This document shows, piece after piece, positions 42,377-52,342 of a DNA stretch of 64,000 bases; the stretch's first letter is position 1, and each line of letters begins with the position of its first letter. This DNA comes from Maricaulis sp947259345 (lineage in GTDB: Bacteria > Pseudomonadota > Alphaproteobacteria > Caulobacterales > Maricaulaceae), in the NCBI GenBank assembly GCA_965217205.1, contig OZ244254.1:124001-188000 (forward strand). The letters are read 5' to 3'. The notes beneath the pieces are model-generated. The model was not told the origin of the DNA and made no database searches. It saw only the letters and a list, made by a program, of their open reading frames with translations. The translations under genes were made by a program, and so were the position numbers.

Positions 42377-43327
42377 ATGGGGGTGGGGATGCTTCCTCAG
42401 CTTACAATCGTTGTTCCGTGCTACAATGAGCAGGACGTATTGCCTATCAGCACCCCCGTTTTCGTGGGCGTAATCCGGGATCTCGTCGAGAAGAAGCTGG
42501 TGTCAGAAAACAGTCGCGTTATGTTCGTGGATGATGGTTCGCGTGATGAAACTTGGCGATTGATATCAGAGTTCGCGAACAAGCACGACGAGGTTAAAGG
42601 GGTCCGGCTGTCGCGCAATAGGGGACACCAAGTGGCTGTGCTCGCGGGCATGACCGAGGCGCAAGGCGACCTGATCGCAACAATCGACGCAGACCTACAG
42701 GATGATCCCGCAGTGATAGAGCAAATGGTGCTCAAATCTACCCAAGATGGGTGTGACATCGTATATGGAGTGCGCGCTGATCGGAGCACGGATACTGTAT
42801 TTAAGCGAAATACTGCGGAGCAATACTACAAATTACTCAAGTTTCTTGGTGTTGATATTGTATTCAATCATGCGGATTTTCGCCTACTGAGCCGGCGAGC
42901 CCTCGATAGCTTGCTCGAGTATCGGGAGACCAACCTGTTCCTGCGCGGGATCGTTCCCATGATTGGTTATCGTTCGGGAGTTGTAGAATACTCCCGATCA
43001 GAGCGGCAAGCTGGTGAATCGAAATACCCGCTCGCGAAAATGGTGTCGCTTGCTTGGGAGGGCGTGACCTCCTTATCCATTCGCCCATTGCGGCTCATTA
43101 CGGCGTTAGGTGTCGTGATTTCAATGTTGGCTTTTGCGACCACAATCTTCGCCTTCGCGGCAGCGCTGGCGGGCGCGAGCGTCGAGGGTTGGGCATCAGT
43201 GATTATTGCGATCTCATTTTTTGGTGGCGTGCAGCTCCTGGCATTGGGCTTGATCGGTGAGTATGTGGGGAAAATATACTTGGAGGTTAAGCGGAGGCCT
43301 AAATACTTCGTGGATTCAAGGGTGTAG
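42377..43327 (+). CDS. gtrB: GtrB-like polyprenyl-phosphate glycosyltransferase
   Basis: 316 aa GT2 enzyme. LTIVVPCYNEQDVL at residues 8-21, VMFVDDGSRDETW, SRNRGHQVAVLAGM, and DADLQDDP carrying the catalytic aspartates. Two C-terminal membrane helices (LITALGVVISMLAFATTIFAF and VIIAISFFGGVQLLALGLIG) place it with the DPM1/GtrB group, which loads glucose or another sugar onto undecaprenyl phosphate at the inner face. Five bases separate it from gtrA; the third cassette gene follows. Moderately AT-rich. Confidence 0.93.
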   Translation: MGVGMLPQLTIVVPCYNEQDVLPISTPVFVGVIRDLVEKKLVSENSRVMFVDDGSRDETWRLISEFANKHDEVKGVRLSRNRGHQVAVLAGMTEAQGDLIATIDADLQDDPAVIEQMVLKSTQDGCDIVYGVRADRSTDTVFKRNTAEQYYKLLKFLGVDIVFNHADFRLLSRRALDSLLEYRETNLFLRGIVPMIGYRSGVVEYSRSERQAGESKYPLAKMVSLAWEGVTSLSIRPLRLITALGVVISMLAFATTIFAFAAALAGASVEGWASVIIAISFFGGVQLLALGLIGEYVGKIYLEVKRRPKYFVDSRV

Positions 43328-43342
43328 GTGTTGGGGTGAATT

Positions 43343-44899
43343 GTGATAAAAATATTTAACAGCACTATTTCGACTATTATTTCGTTCAGGTCCGAATTGA
43401 TTCAGGAATTGAAAGATAGGCGAGCCACAATGCTTTTGTTGTTGGCGTTGGGTGTCTTTTCATACTTTATATTTTATACTCAATTTCTATTAGATAACCA
43501 TGCGTTCCGTATGCCGTGGCTCGCGGAGAATGAGCAAGTACAAAATGGCCGCTGGATGGGACCGGTCATAGGTTGGTTGCATTATGGTGCAAACGTCCCT
43601 GTTGTTATGCCAGGGCTTTCACTGGCTGCGGCGTTGGCGTCCGTTTTTATAATCATCAGGTCTTATGGAAGTGATTTTCAGAGGGATTCACTATTTATAT
43701 TCGGTGCAATAATTATCGTATGCCCTATTAATCTTGCATTCTATTATTATGGGTTTATGTCGCCAATATTCTTTATCGCAAACCTACTTGCATGTGTCGC
43801 AGCGGCATTATTGACCCAGTTTTCGATAAGGCGATTGGTTTCGGCGAGTATCGTCGTCGTCTTTATGCTTGCAACCTATCAGGCAGCAATCGGCGCGCTT
43901 GCTGTCCTCGTTGTAACAGGCGTTATCTGGCGAGCTTGCGAAAGCCCAGGGAGCAAATCCGACGATGCTGGATCGGTCTTGTCTCAAATAGTCAGGGTCT
44001 GGTCACCGGCGCTTGGTGCGTTTGTCGCGACAACGATCGGATTGATGATCTATCTATGGACGATCCAGTATCTTCCCGACAATGGCAAAGCGATCGACCT
44101 TGCGGACTTCGGCGCCTTGGTCGAGCGTATACGAGAAGTATCGTTCGCTGCGTTCAGGCACCTCATTATCACCCAACCGGATATCCTCAACGCGTTGAAT
44201 GTCGGGTTTGGAATCTTGGTCGCCCTCGCAGCTTTCACGTCGTTGGTTGCGGCGCGAGAGAATGCGGTAGGAGTGATAAGTCTTGTGTTGGCATGGCCGT
44301 TCGCGATCCTAGCCAGCAAAGCTATTTTTTACATTTCGGACCCGGGAAATATCTATCAGTACCGATATAATTCCGGCTTGATTTACCTCTATGGATTCGC
44401 CGGATTGCTCGTCTCCCATCATTTCCGGGCCGGGCTCGCTCGAATAGCGGCGGTCGGTTTGAGTGCGTTTGTGATTGTTGTTTCGGTGCAGGCGGACTTG
44501 GTGCGCCAGCACGTATTGATGCGGGGCCAGGAACGCGATCTCTCGACCTTCAACCGAATACTCTATCGGATTGAAACGTTGGAGAATTTCGACCCATCAG
44601 TTCGATACGACTTGATACGAGTTGGCGCCCTCCCGCGGTATCGGCTTCAACTTCTTCGTTCTCGTGGTCGAAATTGGGACGAGCTGGGTGATGGCCATAT
44701 GGATTATGGCGAAATTTCCGACATCTGGGTTGATGACCATGTTTTCGGTTTGTTGGGCTCTTCTGTTCGATTGACATATGGCCGCAAGCAGTCAGCGGCC
44801 GAAATAGTCGAGGAAGGCTTGTTGGATGAACGCGAGCCCTGGCCTTCGCCTTCATCTGTCTTTATCGACGGTGAGCGCATTATTGTCTACGTCGACTAG
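43343..44899 (+). CDS. GtrC-like membrane glucosyltransferase
   Basis: 518 aa membrane protein with about ten hydrophobic segments. It matches the glucosyltransferase-domain type (Glucos_trans_II) that completes O-antigen glucosylation cassettes: LLALGVFSYFIFYTQFLLDNHAFR, then a loop NGRWMGPVIGWLHYG near residue 70 and a soluble C-terminal domain from about 400. In known gtr cassettes the third gene is the specificity determinant, acting at the periplasmic face and varying freely; this position and topology support that. Low GC in the first third, rising to local levels after that. Confidence 0.78.
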   Translation: MIKIFNSTISTIISFRSELIQELKDRRATMLLLLALGVFSYFIFYTQFLLDNHAFRMPWLAENEQVQNGRWMGPVIGWLHYGANVPVVMPGLSLAAALASVFIIIRSYGSDFQRDSLFIFGAIIIVCPINLAFYYYGFMSPIFFIANLLACVAAALLTQFSIRRLVSASIVVVFMLATYQAAIGALAVLVVTGVIWRACESPGSKSDDAGSVLSQIVRVWSPALGAFVATTIGLMIYLWTIQYLPDNGKAIDLADFGALVERIREVSFAAFRHLIITQPDILNALNVGFGILVALAAFTSLVAARENAVGVISLVLAWPFAILASKAIFYISDPGNIYQYRYNSGLIYLYGFAGLLVSHHFRAGLARIAAVGLSAFVIVVSVQADLVRQHVLMRGQERDLSTFNRILYRIETLENFDPSVRYDLIRVGALPRYRLQLLRSRGRNWDELGDGHMDYGEISDIWVDDHVFGLLGSSVRLTYGRKQSAAEIVEEGLLDEREPWPSPSSVFIDGERIIVYVD

Positions 44900-44926
44900 A
44901 CGTATGAGGCAAGGAAGAGGCTTGTA

Positions 44927-45907
44927 ATGGAACGCATTCTTGTTGTCGGCGGCGCGGGATATATCGGGTCGCACGCCTGTAAGGCGATTGCCGCGCGCGG
45001 TATTGAGCCTATCGTTTTTGACAATTTGTCCACAGGGCACAAGCACGCCGTAAAATGGGGTGAGCTGGCGATCGGCGACATTCGAGTCCCGCAGGAGATC
45101 GAAGGCGCTCTTGAGCGCTACAAGCCAGACGCCATCATGCATTTTGCAGCGTGTATTGAGGTCGGTGAAGGGGAGCGGTATCCACTCAAATTCTGGACGA
45201 ACAATACCGGCGGCGTCATTAATCTCCTCAATGGAATGTCAAAGACCGGCATTAAGAATGTCGTGTTCTCCTCGACCTGCGCGGTCTATGGACAGCCGGA
45301 CGCGATCCCGATCACAGAACGCCAAGCATGCAATCCCGTCAGTGTTTACGGTCGCACCAAGCGGGCGGTCGAGGAGATGATGATCGACCTCTCAAACGCC
45401 GGTGGGATCAGATGCGCGATTCTCCGCTATTTCAATGCCGCAGGTGCCAGTTCTGACGGAGATATTGGAGAAGAACACGACCCTGAAACGCACCTTATCC
45501 CGAATGCTTTGAAGTCAGCTTCCGGTTTAGGCGCTAGAATGAAGCTGTTTGGAACCGATTACCCGACGCGCGATGGGACAAATATCCGAGACTACATCCA
45601 TGTAATGGATTTGGCGGACGCCCACTTGGCAGCGGTGGACAAGTTGGCCAGCGGTGATCCGTTAATAGTGACTAACCTCGGCACTGGCACAGGTGTGACC
45701 GTTCTCGAAATATTGCGATCTATCGAACGGGTAACGGGGCTGAAGCCATTGTATGATGTGTGTGACCGGCGACCGGGCGATGCGGCTGCGCTATCTGCTA
45801 GCACCGCCCATGCGGCCGAGTTGCTTGGATTTAGGCCAAAGCGCTCAGATATCGATACAATCATCGCGGATGCATGGCGGTTTCACCGTCGGAAATGGGG
45901 AATTTGA
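44927..45907 (+). CDS. galE: UDP-glucose 4-epimerase
   Basis: 326 aa. VVGGAGYIGSHACKAI at residues 6-21 binds NAD. FDNLSTGHKHAV, FSSTCAVYGQPD, YGRTK (YxxxK) and RYFNAAGASSDGDIGE follow, all GalE signatures, with RDGTNIRDYIHVMDLADAH near 210. Interconverts UDP-glucose and UDP-galactose; with galU it supplies UDP-Gal for the nearby transferases. Follows the gtr cassette by 28 bases. Confidence 0.95.
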   Translation: MERILVVGGAGYIGSHACKAIAARGIEPIVFDNLSTGHKHAVKWGELAIGDIRVPQEIEGALERYKPDAIMHFAACIEVGEGERYPLKFWTNNTGGVINLLNGMSKTGIKNVVFSSTCAVYGQPDAIPITERQACNPVSVYGRTKRAVEEMMIDLSNAGGIRCAILRYFNAAGASSDGDIGEEHDPETHLIPNALKSASGLGARMKLFGTDYPTRDGTNIRDYIHVMDLADAHLAAVDKLASGDPLIVTNLGTGTGVTVLEILRSIERVTGLKPLYDVCDRRPGDAAALSASTAHAAELLGFRPKRSDIDTIIADAWRFHRRKWGI

Positions 45908-45940
45908 CCCTAAGCAGCTGATGTGGCCGACATAACCGCG

Positions 45941-47152
45941 CTACTCCGTCAAGCGCGCGCTGAGCTCGTCTAGCTCCTGATCTATGATATGTTGAGCATA
46001 CGTGGAATCTGCGTTGTAGACATGAATTTCAGCGACAGCTGTAAGAAGGGTCCGAATAATGCGCCGGGTCTTCAAGGCAATCGCGATAATCAGGCTGAAG
46101 GCCGTCCCCAGTCCGCAAATTAGTGCCACCCAAATTGATAATGATGGGGCAAGAAATGCGACGATTCCTGCAACCGACAGGACGCTTGCGCCGGAGGCAA
46201 GAAACCGCCAATTCCGCTTAACAAGCCCTTTCCATCCTGAAGAGGTCGGTGAAACTAGTCTATTCACCTGATCGCGGACTTCTCGAGCTGAGTGTGAATG
46301 CAGGGGAGCCCGCCACCGCAGTCCGCGTCGGGTGATCACCGGCGGGTCGGCTTGGCTCAACTCGGTCCTGAGCTCGGCCAATGCCTCGGCTTCCAAGTGC
46401 CTGGGAGATCTCGGTACAAGGTTGCAGAATGTTTCGCGGAAATCCGGCGCAAGCTGGTCGAGTTCCCTCTTCAGCACAGTATCAACCTCTCGCATATAGC
46501 GAGCTCGATCGACGTCCGAGCGCTGACCTTCGCGGACGCGAAAACAGCCAAGCATGGACTCCACGGTATGCAGGTCAGCATGACGGAAGAAGCGTGACCA
46601 TAATTCAAAGTCGTTGGCGACCTTGAAGCGCGTGTCCAATTGGCCGCCCGCCTTCTCCCACAGGCTGCGTCGCCAGAAGGTTGATTCCTGCTGGATCCAG
46701 AGGTGGTCGCCCGCAAGAAAGCGAAGTCTTGACCAGTTCTTGGTGGGGCCAACATAGGTCAGCTTGCTGGTTAGATCGCAAGTTGTCGGCAGTCCTGTGA
46801 CCCATGAGACTTCCGGGTAGGTGGCAAAAATCCGACCGACAATTGACAGGCAACCCGGCAAAAGAATGTCGTCGGAATTGATCCAGCCCATAATGTCGCC
46901 ATGCGGCGTCGCAAAGCTCTTGTTCAGCGCGTCCGCGTGACCGTCATCCGGCTCTATGATGACTTCCGACACCGCGCCACGATACCGTTCGAGAATATCC
47001 CGGGAGCCGTCCTGGCTGGCGCCGTCAACAAGTGTGTAGTGGAGGTTTTCGTAACCCTGTTGCAGCACAGACAGGATGGTTTCCTCCAGATAGTCAGCCC
47101 CGTTGTAGTTGGGGGTAACCAGATGAATTTTCGGAAGTGCCGGTTTCGTCAT
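45941..47152 (-). CDS. GT2 glycosyltransferase with C-terminal membrane helices
   Basis: About 403 aa. GT-A domain first: IHLVTPNYNGADYLEETILSVLQQ at about residues 8-31, DGASQDGS, and GWINSDDILLPG with the metal-binding acidic pair. NDFELWSRFFRHAD is the acceptor-side motif. Two membrane helices near residues 320-365 (FLASGASVLSVAGIVAFLAP, IWVALICGLGTAFSLIIAIAL) tether it to the inner membrane. The ATG at 47152 overlaps the upstream gene's stop (ATGA), so both are probably co-translated. Confidence 0.86.
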   Translation of the reverse strand: MTKPALPKIHLVTPNYNGADYLEETILSVLQQGYENLHYTLVDGASQDGSRDILERYRGAVSEVIIEPDDGHADALNKSFATPHGDIMGWINSDDILLPGCLSIVGRIFATYPEVSWVTGLPTTCDLTSKLTYVGPTKNWSRLRFLAGDHLWIQQESTFWRRSLWEKAGGQLDTRFKVANDFELWSRFFRHADLHTVESMLGCFRVREGQRSDVDRARYMREVDTVLKRELDQLAPDFRETFCNLVPRSPRHLEAEALAELRTELSQADPPVITRRGLRWRAPLHSHSAREVRDQVNRLVSPTSSGWKGLVKRNWRFLASGASVLSVAGIVAFLAPSLSIWVALICGLGTAFSLIIAIALKTRRIIRTLLTAVAEIHVYNADSTYAQHIIDQELDELSARLTE

Positions 47153-47907
47153 GCCTGTTGGCGCCTGGATTGCAGGGTGTGCGCTGCCAGCGCGACGGTC
47201 GATTTCAACGCTGGCCAATAGCCGGCATGCCGACGAACCAGGTTGAAGACTTCTGTCAGTCTGTCAGGCGACACGGCCCCCGTCTTCGTATCGTTGCCAA
47301 TATAGACCTCTGAATAGGTCTGATCGGTATGGAGAAAGCGGGCCCCGTTTCGATAGAGGCGAATCCACAAGTCCCAATCCATCACATAGTGGAGGGATTT
47401 ATTGACACCCTCAATGGAGTCGAGCGCGGTCCGGCGGACAAAGCAGGATGGTTGGGAGATGATGTTGGACCTTAGCAACAGGTCCGAAATCTCTTCGGTC
47501 TGGTCGTGTTGGCCAATACGGCGGCCTTGCCCATCGATGAAATCGGACTGCCCGTAAACGACATCAATGTCCGGATTGCAGTCGAAAAGGTCCCTGACCC
47601 GCTTGAGTGCGCCGGGTGTCAGCCGGTCGTCGCCATTGAGCCAGAAGACAACCGATCCGTGCGTCTTTCGCCAACCCTCATCGATGGCATCGGATTGGCC
47701 CTGATCCGGGCCGTGGCGACGATAGGCGAAATCGAGGGGGCACTTTTCAGCCGCTTCGACAACTCTCGGATCGCCGGATGCATCCAGTAAGGCGACGTCG
47801 AGTTCCACGCCCTGATTGGCGAGGCTTTCGAAGGCGTGCGGGATAAAGGCGTGCCATGCGCCAATTGGAACCGCAGCCGCAAAGGTTATCGTCGAGGTCA
47901 TCGCCAC
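47149..47907 (-). CDS. GT2 glycosyltransferase
   Basis: 252 aa, GT-A fold. It starts atypically (FAAAVPIGAWHAFIPHAFESL), then DVALLDASGDPRVV, RRHGPDQGQSDAIDEG and VVFWLNGDDRLTPGALKRV with the metal-binding NGDD, followed by VMDWDLWIRLYRNGARF. GTG is the first start; an ATG two codons in is equally possible. First gene of a two-gene minus-strand unit, divergent from the aminotransferase at 48180. No membrane segment is seen, unlike its partner. Confidence 0.85.
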   Translation of the reverse strand: MAMTSTITFAAAVPIGAWHAFIPHAFESLANQGVELDVALLDASGDPRVVEAAEKCPLDFAYRRHGPDQGQSDAIDEGWRKTHGSVVFWLNGDDRLTPGALKRVRDLFDCNPDIDVVYGQSDFIDGQGRRIGQHDQTEEISDLLLRSNIISQPSCFVRRTALDSIEGVNKSLHYVMDWDLWIRLYRNGARFLHTDQTYSEVYIGNDTKTGAVSPDRLTEVFNLVRRHAGYWPALKSTVALAAHTLQSRRQQA

Positions 47908-48179
47908 AGCTTCTCTTGTGCGCAGGCACGAAACAAAGAAGGGCAGACAAGGCCTTCTTGAACTATACGCCTACATCTACCGCGAAACCGCGCGGGAACA
48001 AAAGCGCGTGAACAGCACTTCGCGTGTGGGGCCCGCTGCGCCGCTTTGCGCACAGCGCAGAGCTGGGTCTGTCCTGTGCAGAAGCGAAATGTTTCGTGAT
48101 TTCAAGGCGCGGCGGGGTGCCGCTATGCAGCGTTGCGAGTCGCATTGCGACCTGATTTGCCGCACGGGAAGGCTGCAAG

Positions 48180-49313
48180 ATGTCCGACATGATCCCTTTC
48201 ATCGACCTTGGTGCACAACGAGCCCGCATCAAGGACCGGATCGACGCCGCCGTGATGAAGGTTCTCGACGAAGGCCGCTATATTCTCGGTCCGGAAGTCA
48301 ATGAGCTTGAGGACAGGCTGGCCGAGTTCAGCGGCTTGGGCCGCGCGCTCAGTTGCGCCAATGGCACTGACGCCATTCTCATCCCGTTGATGGCATTCGG
48401 AATCGGGCCCGGCGATGCGGTCTTCGTGCCCAGCTTCACCTTTGCTGCGACAGCGGAAGTCGTGGTGTTGGCCGGCGCAACGCCTGTCTTCGTCGACATC
48501 GATCCGGATACCTACAACATGTCGGCCGCGAGCCTTGCAGCAGCGGTCGAGGCGGTGAATCAGGCTGGAGAACTGACGCCACGCGCCGTAATCGCGGTAG
48601 ACCTGTTTGGGCAACCAGCGGACTATCCGGCCCTGAAGCCGATTGCGCGCGAGAACGGGCTGAAGCTTATTTCGGATTGTGCACAGGGATACGGGTGCAC
48701 GCTCGACGGCAAGGCGACCCTGCATTGGGCTGATGTTCTCACGGTGTCATTCTATCCGGCCAAGCCATTGGGTGCTTATGGAGATGGGGGCGCAATCCTG
48801 TGCAAGGATGACGCACTCTATGCGGCCATGAAGTCGGTACGCGTGCACGGCGAGGGCGCGTCGCGCTACGAGTATGCCCGTATTGGTCTGAATTCGCGCC
48901 TCGATACGATCCAGGCGGCCATTCTACTGGCCAAGCTCGATGTATTCGGCGAGGAGATCGCGATGCGGCAGGCCGTCGCAGATGCCTACGCCACCGGATT
49001 TGGCAATGCCGTGAAAACGCCGCGTATCATCGACGGCGCCCGGTCCACCTGGGCGCAGTACACCATTGAAGTTGCTGACCGGGACGGGTTCCGGGCCTTT
49101 CTCGCCGAGCGCGGTGTCCCGACGGCCGTCTATTATCCGATCCCGCTGCACAAGCATGAACCCTATTCAGGATTTCCCTGTGCTCCTGGAGGTCTGCCGG
49201 CGACCGAGGCCGCGGCCGACCGGGTCGTCTCATTGCCAATGCACCCGGATATGCCGCAGGCGGATATTGATCGCGTCGTGGATGCCGTAACCGGGTATGC
49301 TTCGCGCAACTGA
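48180..49313 (+). CDS. WbpE-like sugar aminotransferase (DegT/DnrJ/EryC1/StrS family)
   Basis: 377 aa PLP-dependent enzyme. The PLP lysine is in SFYPAKPLGAYGDGG (Lys195). IPFIDLGAQRARIKDRID, GRYILGPEVNELEDRLAEF, CANGTDAI, PSFTFAATAE, GLNSRLDTIQAAILL and AVYYPIPLHKHEPY match the group of UDP-3-keto-GlcNAcA aminotransferases (WbpE/WlbC) closely. It would make a 3-amino sugar for the glycan. The oxidase and acetyltransferase that usually flank such genes are not in the window, so the exact substrate is an inference. Confidence 0.87.
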   Translation: MSDMIPFIDLGAQRARIKDRIDAAVMKVLDEGRYILGPEVNELEDRLAEFSGLGRALSCANGTDAILIPLMAFGIGPGDAVFVPSFTFAATAEVVVLAGATPVFVDIDPDTYNMSAASLAAAVEAVNQAGELTPRAVIAVDLFGQPADYPALKPIARENGLKLISDCAQGYGCTLDGKATLHWADVLTVSFYPAKPLGAYGDGGAILCKDDALYAAMKSVRVHGEGASRYEYARIGLNSRLDTIQAAILLAKLDVFGEEIAMRQAVADAYATGFGNAVKTPRIIDGARSTWAQYTIEVADRDGFRAFLAERGVPTAVYYPIPLHKHEPYSGFPCAPGGLPATEAAADRVVSLPMHPDMPQADIDRVVDAVTGYASRN

Positions 49314-49464
49314 CAGGGGCGAGTGCTGTCGGCGCTTGGAATGACGGCGCGTCCGTACCATATAAAGCCAATGTCTCTTGGTTGTCGGCGACCAAAGAGC
49401 GTGTTTGTCTAGACGTCCACGAGGTTCAGGGCCCCTTGTGAGCGATCGAACAGGAAGCCGAATA

Positions 49465-50439
49465 GTGACAATCGACATATCCGAACGGATCCGCGCCTAT
49501 GCTGCGCGGTTTGGCGCTGGTCCGTACAAGCGCCCACAACCCTTGTCGGGGCACTTGCATGCGTTAGAGGCCGAAAGCATCCACATCATGCGGGAAGTCG
49601 CGGCTGAGTTTTCCAATCCGGTCATGCTCTATTCGATTGGTAAGGACAGCGCGGTGATGCTTCATCTGGCCCTCAAGGCCTTCTATCCATCGCGCTTGCC
49701 ATTCCCTTTGCAACATGTCGATTCGACCTTCAAATTCAAGGAAATGATTGAATTTCGGGACGCGATCGCGGCGGCGCTTGGGCTCGAGCTTCGGGTTGAA
49801 ATCAATGAAGACGGCCGAACTCGAGGCATCAATCCGTTCGACCACGGATCTCAGGTCCATACCCAGGTGATGAAGACCGAGGCGCTTCGCAATGCCATGA
49901 CTCGGCACGGCTATGATGCGGCATTTGGTGGTGCGCGGCGTGATGAAGAGAAATCGCGCGCCAAAGAGCGGATTTTCTCGTTCCGCGATGTCAATCAGGG
50001 TTGGGACCCGAAGAATCAGCGCCCCGAATTGTGGAATAATTACAACACCAAGATCAAGCTGGGCGAGTCAATCCGGGTCTTCCCCTTGTCCAATTGGACC
50101 GAGCTGGATATCTGGCAATACATCCTGGAAGAGGCCATCCCGATTGTGCCGCTTTATTTTGCGGCCGAACGTCCTGTTGTCGAGCGCGACGGCCAGCTGA
50201 TCATGGTGGATGACGACCGTTTGCCGCTGCATCCCGGCGAGACGCCGGAGCTCAGACGGGTGCGGTTCCGCACACTCGGCTGCTACCCGCTCACCGGTGC
50301 GGTCGAGTCCGACGCCGACAGTCTTGAGCGCATTGTGCTGGAGATGCTCACCGCTCGCACGTCGGAACGCTCCGGGAGATTGATAGATCACGATGAAGCC
50401 GGGTCGATGGAGAAAAAGAAGCGCGAGGGCTATTTCTGA
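49465..50439 (+). CDS. cysD: Sulfate adenylyltransferase subunit 2
   Basis: Small subunit of ATP sulfurylase, making APS from sulfate and ATP; about 324 aa. The PP-loop motif SIGKDSAV is preceded by NPVMLY; AAFGGARRDEEKSRAKERIFSFRD, SNWTELDIWQYI and RRVRFRTLGCYPLTGAVES are hallmarks, ending in MEKKKREGYF. I prefer the GTG at 49465, 8 bases after AGGAAGCC; this gives a slightly long N-terminus. Its stop overlaps the cysNC start by one base, so the two subunits are co-translated. Confidence 0.97.
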   Translation: MTIDISERIRAYAARFGAGPYKRPQPLSGHLHALEAESIHIMREVAAEFSNPVMLYSIGKDSAVMLHLALKAFYPSRLPFPLQHVDSTFKFKEMIEFRDAIAAALGLELRVEINEDGRTRGINPFDHGSQVHTQVMKTEALRNAMTRHGYDAAFGGARRDEEKSRAKERIFSFRDVNQGWDPKNQRPELWNNYNTKIKLGESIRVFPLSNWTELDIWQYILEEAIPIVPLYFAAERPVVERDGQLIMVDDDRLPLHPGETPELRRVRFRTLGCYPLTGAVESDADSLERIVLEMLTARTSERSGRLIDHDEAGSMEKKKREGYF

Positions 50440-52334
50440 TGAGTATCGAAAGCTCACGCGCGGACGTCATCGATCGCCTGACCCAATCCGGCGGGCAGGG
50501 TGTCCTGCGCTTCTTGACCTGCGGCTCAGTCGATGACGGCAAGTCGACCCTGATTGGCCGTCTGCTCTACGACAGCAAACTATTGTTCGAGGACCAGATC
50601 AGCGTCCTGGAACGTGACAGCCGCAAACACGGCACTGTCGGTGATGAGGTCGATTTCGCTCTCTTGCTGGATGGTTTGGAAGCGGAACGCGAACAGGGCA
50701 TCACGATCGATGTCGCCTATCGTTTCTTCGCGACCGGAAAGCGCAAGTTCGTGGTCGCGGATACGCCCGGTCACGAGCAGTATACCCGCAATATGGCGAC
50801 TGGCGCGTCGACGGCTGATGTCGCGGTGATGATGATTGATGCCCGCAAGGGCGTGCTCGTCCAGACCCTGCGCCACACTTACATTGCGCGGATGATGGGC
50901 ATTCGCCACATCGTTCTGGCGGTTAACAAGATGGACCTGGTAGAGCATTCGCGCGGCCGTTTCCACGAGATCGTCGCGGACTATCTGCGGAGCGCCGAGG
51001 CCTTGGGTTTCGAGACGATCACGCCCATCCCCATGTCGGCGCGCTATGGTGACAATGTCACGCGGCGCAGCGAGGACATGGCCTGGCATACCGGGCCAAC
51101 CTTGATCGAGCACCTCGAAGAACTGGACGTCAGCAGTGACATCCAGAATCAGCCGTTCCGCATGCCGGTCCAGTGGGTCAATCGCCCGGATCTCAATTTC
51201 CGTGGCTATGCGGGGACGGTGGTCGCCGGAATCGTCAGGCCCGGTGATACCATCGTCGTAGCCCAGTCCGGGCAGACCGCGATGGTCGAGCGGATCGTGA
51301 CGGCGGATGGTGACCTGGTGGAGGCGGTCGCCGGCGATGCGATCACCTTGGTCCTCGACCACGAAATCGACGTTTCGCGCGGTGATGTGATCGCCGAGGC
51401 CGCGGCGCGTCCGGAGGTCACGGATCAGTTTGCCGCCGAGATTTTGTGGATGTCCGAAGAGAGCCTGCTGCCAGGGCGCTCTTACTTGCTCAAGATCGGT
51501 ACGGCGACGACCCCCGCTACCGTGTCAGCGCTGAAACACAGCGTGGATGTCAATACCTATGAAAAGAAGCCGAGCCGAAAACTTGATATGAACGGCATCG
51601 GTTATTGCAATCTGTCGACTGCCCGGCCGGTCGCCTTCGATCCGTACCAGCAGATTCGTGGAATGGGTGCCTTCATCCTGGTTGACCGTTTCACCAACCA
51701 GACGGTTGGCGCCGGCATGATTGAGTTCGGTCTGCGGCGTGCGTCCAACATCCATCATCATGCCATGGATGTGAGCAAGGATGATCGGGCGCGGATCAAG
51801 GGGCAGAAGCCTGCAATTCTATGGTTCACCGGCCTGTCCGGTGCCGGCAAGTCGACGGTCGCGAACCTGGTTGAAAGCAAGCTCTCAAAGGCGGGGCATC
51901 ACACCTATTCGCTCGATGGCGACAATATTCGCCACGGGTTGAACAGGGATCTGGGCTTCACCGACGAAGACCGCGTCGAGAATGTCCGACGCATAGGTGA
52001 AGTCGGAAAACTGTTTGTTGATGCGGGCCTGATCGTTACCTGCTCTTTCATTTCGCCTTTCCGTTCCGAGCGGCAGATGGTGCGTGAACTCGTTGATGAG
52101 TCCGAGTTCATTGAAGTCTTCATCGATGCGCCGATCGAGTTGTGCATGGAGCGCGACCCGAAGGGGCTCTACAAGAAAGCGAAGGCCGGAGAGATCAAGA
52201 ATTTCACGGGTTTCGACAGTCCTTATGAGGTGCCTGACTCGCCGGAGCTGCATATCAAGACGGCCGATCTCAGTGCCGAAGACGCGGCGGACCAGTTGAT
52301 CGCCGAACTCAGGCGTCTGGGCCGCCTGGGCTGA
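50439..52334 (+). CDS. cysNC: Bifunctional sulfate adenylyltransferase GTPase subunit / APS kinase
   Basis: 631 aa fusion. Residues 1-440 are CysN, the GTPase subunit: G1 GSVDDGKSTLIGRLLYDS, VADTPGHEQYTRNM (G3) and NKMDLV (G4), then elongation-factor-like domains. From about 445 it is CysC, APS kinase, with LWFTGLSGAGKSTVANL (Walker A), LDGDNIRHGLNRDLGF and FTDEDRVENVRRIGEV. The pair with cysD therefore makes PAPS directly, the donor for the sulfotransferases at 30-38 kb. No cysH is seen nearby, so sulfation may be the main use. Terminator follows. Confidence 0.97.
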   Translation: MSIESSRADVIDRLTQSGGQGVLRFLTCGSVDDGKSTLIGRLLYDSKLLFEDQISVLERDSRKHGTVGDEVDFALLLDGLEAEREQGITIDVAYRFFATGKRKFVVADTPGHEQYTRNMATGASTADVAVMMIDARKGVLVQTLRHTYIARMMGIRHIVLAVNKMDLVEHSRGRFHEIVADYLRSAEALGFETITPIPMSARYGDNVTRRSEDMAWHTGPTLIEHLEELDVSSDIQNQPFRMPVQWVNRPDLNFRGYAGTVVAGIVRPGDTIVVAQSGQTAMVERIVTADGDLVEAVAGDAITLVLDHEIDVSRGDVIAEAAARPEVTDQFAAEILWMSEESLLPGRSYLLKIGTATTPATVSALKHSVDVNTYEKKPSRKLDMNGIGYCNLSTARPVAFDPYQQIRGMGAFILVDRFTNQTVGAGMIEFGLRRASNIHHHAMDVSKDDRARIKGQKPAILWFTGLSGAGKSTVANLVESKLSKAGHHTYSLDGDNIRHGLNRDLGFTDEDRVENVRRIGEVGKLFVDAGLIVTCSFISPFRSERQMVRELVDESEFIEVFIDAPIELCMERDPKGLYKKAKAGEIKNFTGFDSPYEVPDSPELHIKTADLSAEDAADQLIAELRRLGRLG

Positions 52335-52342
52335 GTAACAAT

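Noticed and set aside
47936..47959. Hairpin AAGAAGG..CCTTCTT in the gap between the GT2 gene and the aminotransferase
   Set aside because: A seven-base stem lying upstream of both divergent genes; it has no T tract or gene to terminate, so I see no supported role.
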